Positions 8,039-17,422 of a DNA stretch of 64,000 nucleotides are shown one piece after another. The notes beneath the pieces were generated by a model, which was given only the letters and a program-made list of their open reading frames with translations, ran no database searches and was not told where the DNA came from. Each line of letters starts with the position of its first letter. Position 1 is the first letter of the stretch. This DNA comes from a bacterium. Lineage in GTDB: Bacteria; Auribacterota; UBA3054. The position numbers and the translations under genes are program-made. Location: positions 478,088-542,087 of the forward strand of contig JAFYXV010000002.1 of NCBI GenBank assembly GCA_017557885.1, written 5' to 3'.

Positions 8039-9088
8039 ATGGAAGGAAGCGCGCTACCCTCTGTTTCGGAAACCCCCGACAGCGCAATGGCCGGGTGGTT
8101 TGCCTCGGCGGGCGAAAAGCCCTACCGCCTGAAGCAGCTTAAAGATTGGTATTTCAAGCGTCCGGAGGTCAAGAGTTTTCAGGAGCTGGCGAATTTCCCC
8201 AAAGCCCTGAGGGAAAAGCTGGAGCGTGATTTTGCTTTTTTAAGCCTGTCTCTGGAAGAGGCGAAACTGGCTCCGGACGGCTCGAAAAAACAAACCTTGC
8301 TTTTGCGGGACAGCCTTGTGACGGAGACCGTGACCATGCCGATGGACGGCTACCATACCGTCTGCCTTTCCACTCAGGTAGGCTGCCCTGTGGGCTGCCG
8401 CTTCTGCTTTTCCGGGCGCCACGGCCTCAAGAGAAACCTGACGGCCGGTGAAATGGCGGACAGCCTCCGCTGCTCTCTGCCGCCTTCCGGCGCCGAGAGT
8501 TTGAACCTTGTCATCATGGGCATGGGAGAGCCTTTTTACAATTACGAGGCGCTGAAAACTTTCCTCAACATTTGCAAAGACGGCTTCGGCGTCGGCTCCC
8601 GCCGGGTGACCGTCTCCACGGTCGGCGTTCTGGCGGGGATAGAAAGATTCGCCGCGGATTTTCCGCAGATGAACCTGGCGGTCTCGTTGCACGCTCCCAG
8701 GGAAGAGCTGCGCCGGACGCTTATCCCCAGGGCGCCTTCCGAAATAAGGGAACTTTTGCCCGCCTTGAAAAAATATTTCGCCGCCACCAAAAGGCTCGTG
8801 ACTTTCGAATACGCCATGATAGGAGACGTGAACGACAGTCTTAGGGAAGCGAAAGAATTGTGCGAGCTTTTGAAAGGCTTCGACTGCAAAATAAATCTGA
8901 TTCCCCTGAACGAGGTGCCGGAGGGAGATTTTTCGCCGAGCGAGAAAGAAAACTCGGAGCGCTTCGTCGATTATTTAAAAGGACGCGGCATGAACGTCAC
9001 AGTAAGGCACAGCCTGGGCGGAAAAGTCGGCGGAGCCTGCGGACAGCTGGCCGACCGCCGGAACGGGGACGTTCCCAAAAAGTCCTGA
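8039..9088 (+). CDS. rlmN: 23S rRNA (adenine-2503-C2)-methyltransferase, radical SAM
   Basis: Methylates A2503 of 23S rRNA (and possibly A37 of some tRNAs). The radical-SAM cluster is C116-x3-C120-x2-C123 (GCPVGCRFCF), and the methyl-carrying Cys334 lies in 'GGACGQL' near the C-terminus. The 349 residues are a normal length. The first ATG abuts the preceding stop codon with no clear Shine-Dalgarno. The Met at about residue 17 is a possible alternative start because the conserved part begins near residue 28. It is convergent with the lipoprotein at 9095, with six bases between the stops. Confidence 0.95.
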   Translation: MEGSALPSVSETPDSAMAGWFASAGEKPYRLKQLKDWYFKRPEVKSFQELANFPKALREKLERDFAFLSLSLEEAKLAPDGSKKQTLLLRDSLVTETVTMPMDGYHTVCLSTQVGCPVGCRFCFSGRHGLKRNLTAGEMADSLRCSLPPSGAESLNLVIMGMGEPFYNYEALKTFLNICKDGFGVGSRRVTVSTVGVLAGIERFAADFPQMNLAVSLHAPREELRRTLIPRAPSEIRELLPALKKYFAATKRLVTFEYAMIGDVNDSLREAKELCELLKGFDCKINLIPLNEVPEGDFSPSEKENSERFVDYLKGRGMNVTVRHSLGGKVGGACGQLADRRNGDVPKKS

Positions 9089-9094
9089 AAAAGC

Positions 9095-9736
9095 TTATTC
9101 CGGCTTGAAGGTGTTTTTGTTTTCCGCCCACCACTTCTTCCATTCCTCGGCGGTCTCGAAATTGGCGTCCGTATAAAAGCCGAGGTTGAAGATGGCGTTC
9201 TCCCTGACGTCGTCAAATTGGCTGTCCAGGCAGTCGATAAGGACCTGGAACTTGCGGCGGCTCTCCACGTAATCCGCGATGGTGGTCATGGCGGAATCCC
9301 TGACGTCCTCGTTGGGATCGTTCAGAAGCGGGATCATATCGTCCAGCATGAAAGCCACGCCGGCGTAATCTTCCAGGGCCATCAGAGCCTGCTCCCGCAG
9401 GTAGGCGTCGTCGCTTTTCAGCATCTTGCGGAAAGCCGCCCGGACTGACGGGCCCCTGGTTGTGGTCTTGCTCAGAAAGGTGGCGTACTGGGCCAGAACG
9501 ACGTTGTTGGTCTCGTTGGCGCACTGCTTCAGAAGAGCGTCCACATCCGTGTTGGAGGTTGATCTCACGATGGCTTCTATCTGCTGGGGGTCGAAGATGG
9601 GAGTCGAAAATTCGTTTTTCCCGGCCGCTTTGGCGGCGTTCGCCCCGTCCTGCCCTTCCGCTTCTTTTTTCTCACAGCCGCAAACGGCCAGCCCGAAGGT
9701 CAGAAGGCATAAGATCAATGCTTGCGAAGATGACAT
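9095..9736 (-). CDS. HEAT-repeat lipoprotein
   Basis: A 213-residue protein with a lipoprotein signal, 'LILCLLTFGLAVCGC', followed by a short Ala/Gly/Glu linker. From about residue 50 there are helical HEAT-like repeats: 'DDAYLREQALMALEDYAG', 'DPNEDVRDSAMTTIADYV' and 'DSQFDDVRENAIFNLGFYT' share the D..VR..A...L pattern. It is probably a periplasm-facing scaffold or interaction protein. It stands alone, divergent from the gene at 9929. Confidence 0.75.
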   Translation of the reverse strand: MSSSQALILCLLTFGLAVCGCEKKEAEGQDGANAAKAAGKNEFSTPIFDPQQIEAIVRSTSNTDVDALLKQCANETNNVVLAQYATFLSKTTTRGPSVRAAFRKMLKSDDAYLREQALMALEDYAGVAFMLDDMIPLLNDPNEDVRDSAMTTIADYVESRRKFQVLIDCLDSQFDDVRENAIFNLGFYTDANFETAEEWKKWWAENKNTFKPE

Positions 9737-9862
9737 AAAGAGTCCTCAAAAATAAGATTAAAAGTTCAATAGATTTTAGCATAAAAAAGCTCCTGGAAAA
9801 AAGGCGTGAAAAGCGAAGCGCCAAGTCTCTCCGGCCTTTCCGGCGGAGGCCTTCCTAAGTGT

Positions 9863-9890
9863 TTGTTTTTGCTTGTCTTTATGGTATAAT
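9863..9890 (+). promoter_or_regulatory. promoter for the zinc-ribbon gene at 9929
   Basis: TTGTTT (9863-9868), 16-base spacer and a perfect TATAAT (9885-9890) preceded by TGG. The start codon is 38 bases downstream. Confidence 0.6.
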
Positions 9891-9928
9891 CTAAAATTAT
9901 TCTGAGAATTATACTAGAGGTAAAACCA

Positions 9929-10570
9929 ATGTCCACATTCTTCGATCAAGAAAACACGTGCGCGGTCTGCGGCGCGACAAGCAGCTATACCTGCATCGGC
10001 AGCACCAACAGCTTTGGCGCGCCGGATCTGGATCTGCGTCCGCCTCCGATGCAAAGAGACACTATGTTCGCCTGGATCCAAGCCTGCCCCGCATGCGGCT
10101 ACGTCGCCGACAATGTGTCCGACCAGACCAAAGTGACCAAAGAATGGCTGCAGTCGAAAAGCTACCAGACCTGCGACGGTATCGCTTTCCGCTCCGAGCT
10201 GGCCGTAAACTTCTACAGGCGGCATTTGATCTGCCTGGAAGAGGGGAATCCGGAAAATGCTTTCTACGCTGTCCTTTACGCGGCCTGGTCCTGCGACGAC
10301 ACGGGGGACGACGAAAACGCCCGGATCTGCCGAAAACTGGCGGCCTCGATGGCGGTGAAGCTTATAGAGGGCGGGGAAGTCAACAAGGAAAATCTTCTGC
10401 TGATCAGAGCGGACTTGATGCGCAGGGCGGGGATGTTCGACGAGCTGATCGAGCAGTACTCTTCCGTCAGTTTCCAGAATGAATTGTTGAGCAAAATACT
10501 GAATTTTCAAATCGCAAAAGCAAAAAAGAAAGATACCGCCTGCTATAACGTCCAGAGCGTGACGGGCTGA
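9929..10570 (+). CDS. zinc-ribbon plus helical-repeat protein (DUF2225-like)
   Basis: A 213-residue protein. Two CxxC knuckles, CAVC near residue 11 and CPAC near residue 54, can bind one zinc; 'DLDLRPPPMQRDTMFAWIQ' lies between them and GY follows the second. A helical, TPR-like part with 'ENAFYAVLYAAWSCDD' follows. This order (CxxCg...D.D.rP......CP.CGY, then helical repeats) fits the DUF2225 type of uncharacterised protein. No enzymatic motif is visible. It lies upstream of argF, with 40 bases between them. Confidence 0.6.
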   Translation: MSTFFDQENTCAVCGATSSYTCIGSTNSFGAPDLDLRPPPMQRDTMFAWIQACPACGYVADNVSDQTKVTKEWLQSKSYQTCDGIAFRSELAVNFYRRHLICLEEGNPENAFYAVLYAAWSCDDTGDDENARICRKLAASMAVKLIEGGEVNKENLLLIRADLMRRAGMFDELIEQYSSVSFQNELLSKILNFQIAKAKKKDTACYNVQSVTG

Positions 10571-10610
10571 TGAATTGTTCAAGGCAAAGCCAAATAAGGA
10601 GAATTATTTT

Positions 10611-11546
10611 ATGGCAAATTACACTAATTTGCTTCGCATGACAGACCTTAGCCCCGAAACCCTTCGGAAGATCCTGAAGGTTTCCGCGGCGCTGAAAAAA
10701 GAACCGGAAAACACGCTGCTCAAAGGCGAAACTTTGGCTTTGATCTTCGAGAAGCCCAGCCTCCGCACGCGCGTGAGCTTCCAGCTGGCCGCCGAGGAAA
10801 TGGGCGGCCGCGCTTTGGTCCTGCGTCCGGATGAGATCAAAATGGGCGTCAGGGAAGCGGTCAAAGACATCGCCCGCTATCTTTCCCGCAACGTCACCAT
10901 TGCCGCCATGCGCGTCTTTTCCCACAATACGCTGGTCGAATTCGCCAAATACGCCTCCATTCCCGTGGTCAACGCTTTGTGCGACGAGGAGCACCCCTGC
11001 CAGGCCTTCGCCGATCTTCTGACCATTGAGGAATGCTTCGGAAAAATCAAAGGCGTCAACATCACCTACCTGGGCGACGGCAACAACGTTTGCTGCAGCC
11101 TGATGTTCGGCGCCGCCATGACCGGAGCCAACATGACCGTGGGCTGCCCCAGGGGCTACGAGCCTCCCGAAGACGTCGTGAAAAAAGTCTTGGAATACGC
11201 AGCTGAAAGCGGATCCTCGATAAAGATAATAAACGATCCCAAAGCCGCCGCCGCCGGAGCCGACGTCCTCTACACGGACGTCTGGGTCAGCATGGGCCAG
11301 GAGGAGGAAAAAGCCAAACGCATGAAAGATTTCGAAGGATTCTGCCTGGACGACGAATGTTTGAAGAGAGCCTCCGCAAACGCCATAGTGCTGCACTGCC
11401 TCCCCGCTCACCGCGGCGAAGAGATCACTGATTCCGTCATCGAGAGCGCCGGCTCCCGCGTCTTCCAGGAGGCGGAGAACCGCCGCCACGTGGAGAAAGC
11501 GGCGCTTTTGTTCGCCCTCGGCAAACTCGACCAGGTGAAGTGCTGA
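10611..11546 (+). CDS. argF: ornithine carbamoyltransferase
   Basis: Transfers the carbamoyl group to ornithine to give citrulline in arginine synthesis. The 311 residues carry the carbamoyl-phosphate motif SLRTRVSF, 'HPCQAFADL' and the ornithine loop 'LHCLPAHRGEEI'. I chose the ATG at 10611 because AAGGAG lies 9-14 bases upstream and 'MANYTNLLRMTDLSPE' is a normal N-terminus; a TTG at 10575 would add 12 unlikely residues. The next gene begins four bases after the stop. Confidence 0.95.
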   Translation: MANYTNLLRMTDLSPETLRKILKVSAALKKEPENTLLKGETLALIFEKPSLRTRVSFQLAAEEMGGRALVLRPDEIKMGVREAVKDIARYLSRNVTIAAMRVFSHNTLVEFAKYASIPVVNALCDEEHPCQAFADLLTIEECFGKIKGVNITYLGDGNNVCCSLMFGAAMTGANMTVGCPRGYEPPEDVVKKVLEYAAESGSSIKIINDPKAAAAGADVLYTDVWVSMGQEEEKAKRMKDFEGFCLDDECLKRASANAIVLHCLPAHRGEEITDSVIESAGSRVFQEAENRRHVEKAALLFALGKLDQVKC

Positions 11547-11550
11547 TCCT

Positions 11551-12357
11551 ATGGCGTTCTGGAATTTCTGGCATAAAAAGAAAGAAGCGGAGGGGCAGGA
11601 GCAGATCTTCCCCAAAGTGGACCTTCACGCCCACATCCTGCCCGACGTGGACGACGGCAGCAGGGACGAGGCCATGACGCTGGAAATGATGGAAGCGGCT
11701 TTGAAAGCCCGCGTGGTGCACATCAACGCCACGGCCCACCACAGGAACAACCTTAGCCCGGAGATCGACGTGATCCGCCAAGCCTTCTCCAAGGCCAAAG
11801 AGCTCAGGGATAATAATCTTCTTCCCCTTTCCCTCTCCTGCTCCCTGGAGACGGAATTCTATCCGGAAGTCGAGACGCTTTTCAAAGACTGCCGCGTTTC
11901 CCTCACGGGCAAAAACGGCAAGTACGCCCTCGTGGAGTTCACCTCCGACGTCAACCAGCAGGCCGCCGTGGCGGCGGTCTTCCAGCTTTCCCTGGCCGGG
12001 TTCCGGCCGGTGGTGGTCCATCCCGAGCGCTTTTATTTCGTGCAGCGCCATCCGGAAGCCGCCGGGGAGATGCAGAGCCGCGGCGCCCTCATCATGCCCA
12101 ACGCCACCAGTTTCGTCGGCCACTACGGCCAGGTCGCCAGGGAAACGGCGGAAAGCATCTTGAAAAACGGCGCGGCCGACGCCCTCAGTTCCGACGCCCA
12201 CCGTCCGGATTATTACGAACAGTACGCCGCCGGCTGCCGCTGGGTGGCGAAAAAATACGGGGAAAACACGCTTGTTGACCTGACCTGGAAAACGCCCTGC
12301 CGGATCCTTGGCTACGAACCGGAGACCGAGCGGGACGATTTCGATCCTTTCCTTTGA
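11551..12357 (+). CDS. PHP-type protein tyrosine phosphatase (CpsB/YwqE family)
   Basis: Manganese-dependent phosphatase that removes phosphate from the BY-kinase tyrosine tail and so sets the rate of polysaccharide assembly. The 268 residues begin with 'KVDLHAHILPDVDDGSRDE' (metal ligands in HxH), have the HH pair in 'TAHHRN', 'VVVHPERF', and end with 'SSDAHRPDYY'. The substrate kinase is the next gene, 39 bases downstream, as in Gram-positive capsule and PVC exopolysaccharide loci. Only four bases separate it from argF, so part of its transcription may come from there. Confidence 0.93.
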   Translation: MAFWNFWHKKKEAEGQEQIFPKVDLHAHILPDVDDGSRDEAMTLEMMEAALKARVVHINATAHHRNNLSPEIDVIRQAFSKAKELRDNNLLPLSLSCSLETEFYPEVETLFKDCRVSLTGKNGKYALVEFTSDVNQQAAVAAVFQLSLAGFRPVVVHPERFYFVQRHPEAAGEMQSRGALIMPNATSFVGHYGQVARETAESILKNGAADALSSDAHRPDYYEQYAAGCRWVAKKYGENTLVDLTWKTPCRILGYEPETERDDFDPFL

Positions 12358-12396
12358 TAATAAATCTCAACATCAATAACCAAAACGGTACGCAAC

Positions 12397-14442
12397 ATGA
12401 ACGAACAGACAAACTGGGAAGCCAAAACGGAAGAGCGGGACATTCGCTATTATTTTGAAGTTTTGACCAAATACGCTCCCCTGATCTTCATCATCACCGT
12501 CATCACCACGGGCCTGGCCATCGCCATCACCTTGAACATGCACAAGGTCTATCAGGGAAAAGTTCTCCTGTGCATCGAACCCCAGGACAACACGATCATC
12601 GACAACGTCAGGGTCAGCGACCAGCGCGCCTACGCCTTGAGGCAGACGCAGATCCAGATGTTCTACAGCCGCAACCTGATCAAGATGACCCTGGACACTC
12701 TGCGCACCAACTCCCTTCTGTCCTTCACCATTCCCAACCGCAAGGCCACGGAAGCCCAGCTCATCACGGCCTTCTCGAAAAAGATCTCGCTGAAATCCGA
12801 GATGCGCACGGACCTGGTCTGGCTCTACGTGGAGGACGAGGACAAAAGGCGCGCCAGCGCGTACTGCAACACCCTGGCGGAAACTTACATTCGCTTCTCC
12901 GTGCAGCGCCGCATGGCGGTTATGCAGCTTTACTACAAGCAGATGAACGACAACGCCAACGCCAAGAAAGCCGAGCTGATCGCGGAGGAGCAGGCCCTTC
13001 TGGAATACAAGAGCACCAACAACTACCAGAACGTCCCCGGACACATCGAGCTTCTGAATTCGGAGATCGCGGAGCTTCAGCACGTGCTGCAGAACAACCT
13101 TGTGAAGCTTGACGACCAGAGCCTCTCGGAGACCGAAAAATTCACTATAGGCGACGAAAACGCCAAGATCAACCGGGACATACTGCACAAGCGCTCCACC
13201 ATCATCGCCCTGGACGAGATCGTGAAAAACGTCAAAGTCCGGGAGATGCAGCTGGAGTCCACCCGCAGCCAATACAGGGATCTGCTGGCCCTGGTCTCGA
13301 AGTTCGCCCTGGGCAGCAATATGGAAAACTACAACGTGCGCATCGTGGACTATTCGGAGGTGCCCACCTCGCCCATCAAGCCCAACGCCATCAACAACCT
13401 CATCATGGGGTTTGTCATCGGCTTGGTGCTGGGCCTCGGCCTGACCTTCTTCCTGGAATATTGGGACGACACCCTGAAGACTCCGGACGATGTGGAGCGC
13501 TTCCTGCACATGCCCGTTCTGGGCACGGTCCCCAAGATGGCCAAGTCCAACAACGTCCAGGATCTGGAAAGGATCGTGGAATTCTATCCCAAGAGCATCA
13601 TCACGGAAAGCTACCAGTCCATCAGGACGAACATTCTTTTCTCTTCGCCCAAGCCGATCAAAGTCATGGTCATCACCAGTTCGGCCATGAGCGAAGGTAA
13701 GACCACCACCGCGGCCAACGTGGCGGAGGTCATGGCGGCCGCCGGCGACAAAGTCCTTTTGATCGACGCCGACATGCGCCGTCCCCGCGTCCACAAGATC
13801 TTCGGCGAAGACAACGACGGCGGCCTTTCCGCCTACCTGGTGGGCATGAAGGAGGTCGGCGATCTGGTCAGGAAGACCACCATGCTGAACCTCAACATCA
13901 TCAACTCCGGCCACACGCCGCCGGTGCCGGTGGAGCTCCTGAACTCCCCGAGGCTGGGCGAGCTGGTCAAATGGGCCAGGGACAACTACGACCGCGTCAT
14001 CATCGACGCTCCGCCCTACATGGTGGTGACGGACAGCGCCATCATCGCCCAGCACACGGACGCCGCGCTGCTTGTGGCCAACGGCGACAGAACGCCCAGG
14101 GAGCAGGTCAAGAACTGCCTTGCCCAGCTCAAGAAGATCAACGTCAACGTCCTGGGCATCATATTGAACAACGTGGATATCTCCAGAGGCGGTTATTACC
14201 GCTACGGCTACACCTACTCTTACTACCGCTCTTACAGGGCCTACAGAAGCTCCTACAGGAGCGCCTACCGAAGCGCCTACAAGAGCAGTGAAAGCAGCAA
14301 ATCCGACAAGGAGCCCAAGACGGCCGCCGCCAACCCGGCCGACAACCGCCGCAAGGCCCTGGAAGCCTACGAGAAACTGCTGAAAGAAAGAGAAAAGGCA
14401 AACGCGGAAAAAGATAATAAAGACAAAGAAGCCCAAAGCTAA
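12397..14442 (+). CDS. Wzc-type polysaccharide co-polymerase / bacterial tyrosine kinase
   Basis: A fused inner-membrane co-polymerase and BY-kinase of 681 residues. There is a Wzz domain with TM1 at about 28-48, a long periplasmic coiled coil and TM2 at about 330-350. The cytosolic kinase has Walker A 'SEGKTTTA' near 430, Walker A' 'LLIDADMRRP' near 453 and Walker B 'VIIDAPPY' near 534. The C-terminal tyrosine cluster (about 600-630) holds many Tyr in a Tyr/Arg/Ser-rich tail, the autophosphorylation site. A charged Lys/Glu tail follows. It is paired with the phosphatase upstream and controls chain length and export. Confidence 0.95.
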   Translation: MNEQTNWEAKTEERDIRYYFEVLTKYAPLIFIITVITTGLAIAITLNMHKVYQGKVLLCIEPQDNTIIDNVRVSDQRAYALRQTQIQMFYSRNLIKMTLDTLRTNSLLSFTIPNRKATEAQLITAFSKKISLKSEMRTDLVWLYVEDEDKRRASAYCNTLAETYIRFSVQRRMAVMQLYYKQMNDNANAKKAELIAEEQALLEYKSTNNYQNVPGHIELLNSEIAELQHVLQNNLVKLDDQSLSETEKFTIGDENAKINRDILHKRSTIIALDEIVKNVKVREMQLESTRSQYRDLLALVSKFALGSNMENYNVRIVDYSEVPTSPIKPNAINNLIMGFVIGLVLGLGLTFFLEYWDDTLKTPDDVERFLHMPVLGTVPKMAKSNNVQDLERIVEFYPKSIITESYQSIRTNILFSSPKPIKVMVITSSAMSEGKTTTAANVAEVMAAAGDKVLLIDADMRRPRVHKIFGEDNDGGLSAYLVGMKEVGDLVRKTTMLNLNIINSGHTPPVPVELLNSPRLGELVKWARDNYDRVIIDAPPYMVVTDSAIIAQHTDAALLVANGDRTPREQVKNCLAQLKKINVNVLGIILNNVDISRGGYYRYGYTYSYYRSYRAYRSSYRSAYRSAYKSSESSKSDKEPKTAAANPADNRRKALEAYEKLLKEREKANAEKDNKDKEAQS

Positions 14443-14453
14443 GGAGGCCTCAC

Positions 14454-16064
14454 ATGTCGGACAAGAGCCGCACAATCTGCTTCAGCAGCATCCTGGCGAT
14501 ACTGGTCGCGTCCCTGCCCTGCGCCTATTTCCTGCTTTTCCAGGAATACGTAAGGCTGGCCGTGCTGGGTCTTCTCATCTTCGCCCTGCTCCTGTATTAC
14601 AAGGGTGAGTTCGCCAAAGCCTACTGGCGGCGGGCTCTCCTGGGGCTGAGCGTCGTGTACGCCATCTACGCCTGCGACCCTCTGACGGCGGGCAGTTTCG
14701 ATCCCGCGAAGGAGACGGCGGTCTTCTATTACGTTTACGCCGTCCTGATCTGCCTGGCGCTTCTCATCGATTTTCTCATGATGATCACGAATTTCTTCGT
14801 CAAGCGTCAGCAAGCCAAAAATTTTCTCAAATCCATTTCCATCACGGAATGGTGCGTTTACCTGGTGCTTCTGAACGGGTTCATGTTTTTGGCGATCACC
14901 GAGGCCTTCGGCATGCTGAGATCCGGCAGCGGCCTCTTCTATTCCGCCCTGACCTGCTTCAAGCCCTTGGCCGCAGTCATTCTCTTTTTCCTGATAACCA
15001 GGTTCTGCGCGCCCAGCGACCACGAGGAGCATGAGAAGGCTTCGGCCGGCGCCAAATCCTCCCTGAAGCTGCATTACAATCTGCTGGCGATCTTCTTCAT
15101 CGGCTTCGTCTTTTACTCCGTGGTCTTCGGCGGCGCCAAGATCGGCATCGCCGTCAGCAAGACCCGCTTCGTGACCAGGGACGCCAACAGGCTCAAAGCA
15201 AAAGGCCAGGACGCCTACGGCGCCGTCATGCGCGCTTTTTCTCTCTGCGACGACGAAGCCGCCAAGATCTATGACCTGGGATACCTGGCCGGCAAAAAGG
15301 AATACGAGGCCCAGGCGGCTCTTGCGGGAGACGACTTCAAAAGACGCCAGGTGGAAAAGGAGGCCCTCATAGGCGCCCTCATAGGCCAGACTCAAGACTT
15401 TTTGGCCGCTTTCTACGCGGACTCCCTGGACCCCTCCTACCGCTTCGCGACTCACACGGTCACCCAGCACATCCAAAGGTTGATGAAGAGCGCCCAGCAG
15501 AACAGTTATCTGCTTTACTTCCTCTCCCGGTTGAACGCCATGGCCGGCAACCAGGTCATCGCCCGCAATTATCTTCAGACCTTCGGCTTCAACTATCCCG
15601 ACCACCCCAGCGTGGCTTTCCTGACCAGCACTTTCTCCAGCTCCGCCGACAAGGTCTACACCCTGCCCTGCGCCTACTGGCTGGTCCCCAGGGAGGACGC
15701 CGCGGTGGAAAGGACCAGCGAGGAGATCGTCATGCTCAACGGCCGCAGCACCGCCGGCTATCTCTGGCTGCCCCCCGGAAAATATTCCTTCACGCTTTAC
15801 GCCAGGGACGAGGGCGCCGACCATGAGAAAGCCAAGGAGATGAATTTCGACCCGGCCTGCAAAGCGGAGATCTGGGTCGGCGACGAATCCTCCGCCCTCC
15901 GGGTCATCTCGGAAGACCGCAAGTTCCAGCCCTACGAGATGGAGTTCAACGTCAAGAATTCGCCCGAGCTCTTCACCCTGCGCTTCACCAACGACCGCGA
16001 CGAGGGCAAGGGCCTTGACCGCAATCTCGGATTGCAAAAACTGGAGATCAGATGCGTTCAGTAG
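14454..16064 (+). CDS. unrecognised polytopic membrane protein with periplasmic domain
   Basis: A 536-residue protein. About seven hydrophobic segments lie in the first 220 residues, followed by a soluble domain (about 235-536) with helical content and a beta-rich end carrying 'YLWLPPGKYSFTLYARDEG', which resembles a carbohydrate-binding or jelly-roll strand pattern. It has a strong AAGGAGG, starts 11 bases after the BY-kinase and overlaps the next gene by 13 bases. No known family. Its position between the kinase and the Wzy-like genes suggests a part in export or assembly of the polysaccharide. Confidence 0.65.
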   Translation: MSDKSRTICFSSILAILVASLPCAYFLLFQEYVRLAVLGLLIFALLLYYKGEFAKAYWRRALLGLSVVYAIYACDPLTAGSFDPAKETAVFYYVYAVLICLALLIDFLMMITNFFVKRQQAKNFLKSISITEWCVYLVLLNGFMFLAITEAFGMLRSGSGLFYSALTCFKPLAAVILFFLITRFCAPSDHEEHEKASAGAKSSLKLHYNLLAIFFIGFVFYSVVFGGAKIGIAVSKTRFVTRDANRLKAKGQDAYGAVMRAFSLCDDEAAKIYDLGYLAGKKEYEAQAALAGDDFKRRQVEKEALIGALIGQTQDFLAAFYADSLDPSYRFATHTVTQHIQRLMKSAQQNSYLLYFLSRLNAMAGNQVIARNYLQTFGFNYPDHPSVAFLTSTFSSSADKVYTLPCAYWLVPREDAAVERTSEEIVMLNGRSTAGYLWLPPGKYSFTLYARDEGADHEKAKEMNFDPACKAEIWVGDESSALRVISEDRKFQPYEMEFNVKNSPELFTLRFTNDRDEGKGLDRNLGLQKLEIRCVQ

Positions 16065-17422
16065 GTTGGAAAACTTATCTTCTGATCTTTCTGGCCGTGC
16101 TCTGCGCGCTCCTGGCCTTCTGGCGCTGCTATTCCGGGCGCTTCCAGCCGGTCACGCCCACCATGCTCATCAACAGCGGCCTTTCCATCCCCTACGCCGC
16201 GGAGCAGGATCTGCTTTCCGTCACCCGCTGCTGCCTTGAGCATTCCGCCTCCTGGGTGGAGCAGCTGGTCTTCTACGGCATGCATCACGACGACGCCCTG
16301 CCCGATTCCAAAGGCGTTTATTTCGTTTACGCCCTCGGCGCGGCCCTGGCCTGCCTGATGGCTTTCCGCGTCGGCTCCTCCTGCGTCAACATCTACGTGG
16401 GATTGGGATCGGCGTTCCTTCTGGCCTGCATGCCGCTGCAGAACTGGGCCAACTGCGCTTTCACCGCCGCGCTGGTCCTCTTCAACTGGGACAGGCTCCT
16501 GTCCGCGCTGAAATTCAACACCTATCTGACCTGGACCCTTTATTTCCTGTCCGCCATAATGATGCTCTTCAACTGTTTCTTCACGGAGACGGTTCTGCTG
16601 CAGTGGTGGTTCGGGGCCCAGCTTCTGTCGCTGGTCATAAGGTATCTTATGATCCCGCGCCATCACAGGTCGCCCCATTATCTCTCCTCGGACATCAAGC
16701 CCCGGGTCTTCGTCAGAGGGGAAAGCAGCCTGAGGGAAGTCTATGTTTTCCTGGGCGTCGTCATCACCGCCTGGATAACCGTTACGACGCTCTCCCTGAT
16801 GATCTCCTCCTTCCTGGCCCAGAACAATCTCAGGATCAGCGCCTTCTTCAAGATCGTCCTCTGGTCCACCGTCGTCATTGTGACGCTGGCGGTCGTTTAC
16901 ATCCTCATGCCCAACCACGCCGACCTGAAGGAAAAGTTCGGAAAATACTTCAAGCGCATGACGGTCAGGATCTTCGACCAAAGCCCGGAAACGACCTTCT
17001 TCCATTTGAGAGTTCCCCAGATGGGCTTGGCGCTGGGCGTTTACGCTTTGGCCATCATGGCCTTTGCGCCTTTCGTTTTGAAGATCTACGGCATGCAGAT
17101 GCGCTTCTTCGTCTCCTCCGGGCTGAGCGCTTTTCTGACTTTCGCCGACGACCTTTCGCCCTTGGAAAAAGCCGCGCCCTTCTTCCCCTTCCTCCTGGCG
17201 CTTCTGACTTTCACGCTCCACAAGCTCGGCAAACTGCGCTCCCAGGACAGCTGCGGCATTCTTTCCGTCTGCTGCTTCTCGGTGCTTTTCCTGCTGCAGC
17301 AGCGCTACGCGGCCATCTCCGCGCCTTTCTACGTCATCTGCACCCTGGCTTTTCCCTACATCGCGCTGCGCCTGGCCTTCGGATATCCCAAGAGCGAGCA
17401 AAAGGAGGCTCAGCATGCCTAG
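16052..17422 (+). CDS. unrecognised polytopic membrane protein
   Basis: A 456-residue protein with roughly 10-11 membrane segments and few soluble loops apart from a basic loop near 200-225 and another near 290-315. It could be a flippase- or GT-C-like protein, but I see no diagnostic motif (no DxD pair near the first periplasmic loop). It overlaps its neighbours on both sides (13 bases before, 8 after), so it is an obligate part of the polysaccharide operon. Confidence 0.65.
   Translation: MRSVGWKTYLLIFLAVLCALLAFWRCYSGRFQPVTPTMLINSGLSIPYAAEQDLLSVTRCCLEHSASWVEQLVFYGMHHDDALPDSKGVYFVYALGAALACLMAFRVGSSCVNIYVGLGSAFLLACMPLQNWANCAFTAALVLFNWDRLLSALKFNTYLTWTLYFLSAIMMLFNCFFTETVLLQWWFGAQLLSLVIRYLMIPRHHRSPHYLSSDIKPRVFVRGESSLREVYVFLGVVITAWITVTTLSLMISSFLAQNNLRISAFFKIVLWSTVVIVTLAVVYILMPNHADLKEKFGKYFKRMTVRIFDQSPETTFFHLRVPQMGLALGVYALAIMAFAPFVLKIYGMQMRFFVSSGLSAFLTFADDLSPLEKAAPFFPFLLALLTFTLHKLGKLRSQDSCGILSVCCFSVLFLLQQRYAAISAPFYVICTLAFPYIALRLAFGYPKSEQKEAQHA

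Noticed and set aside
12373..14475. 700-codon open frame on the minus strand opposite the BY-kinase
   Set aside because: Shadow frame of a clear BY-kinase; low-complexity Val/Asp/His translation.
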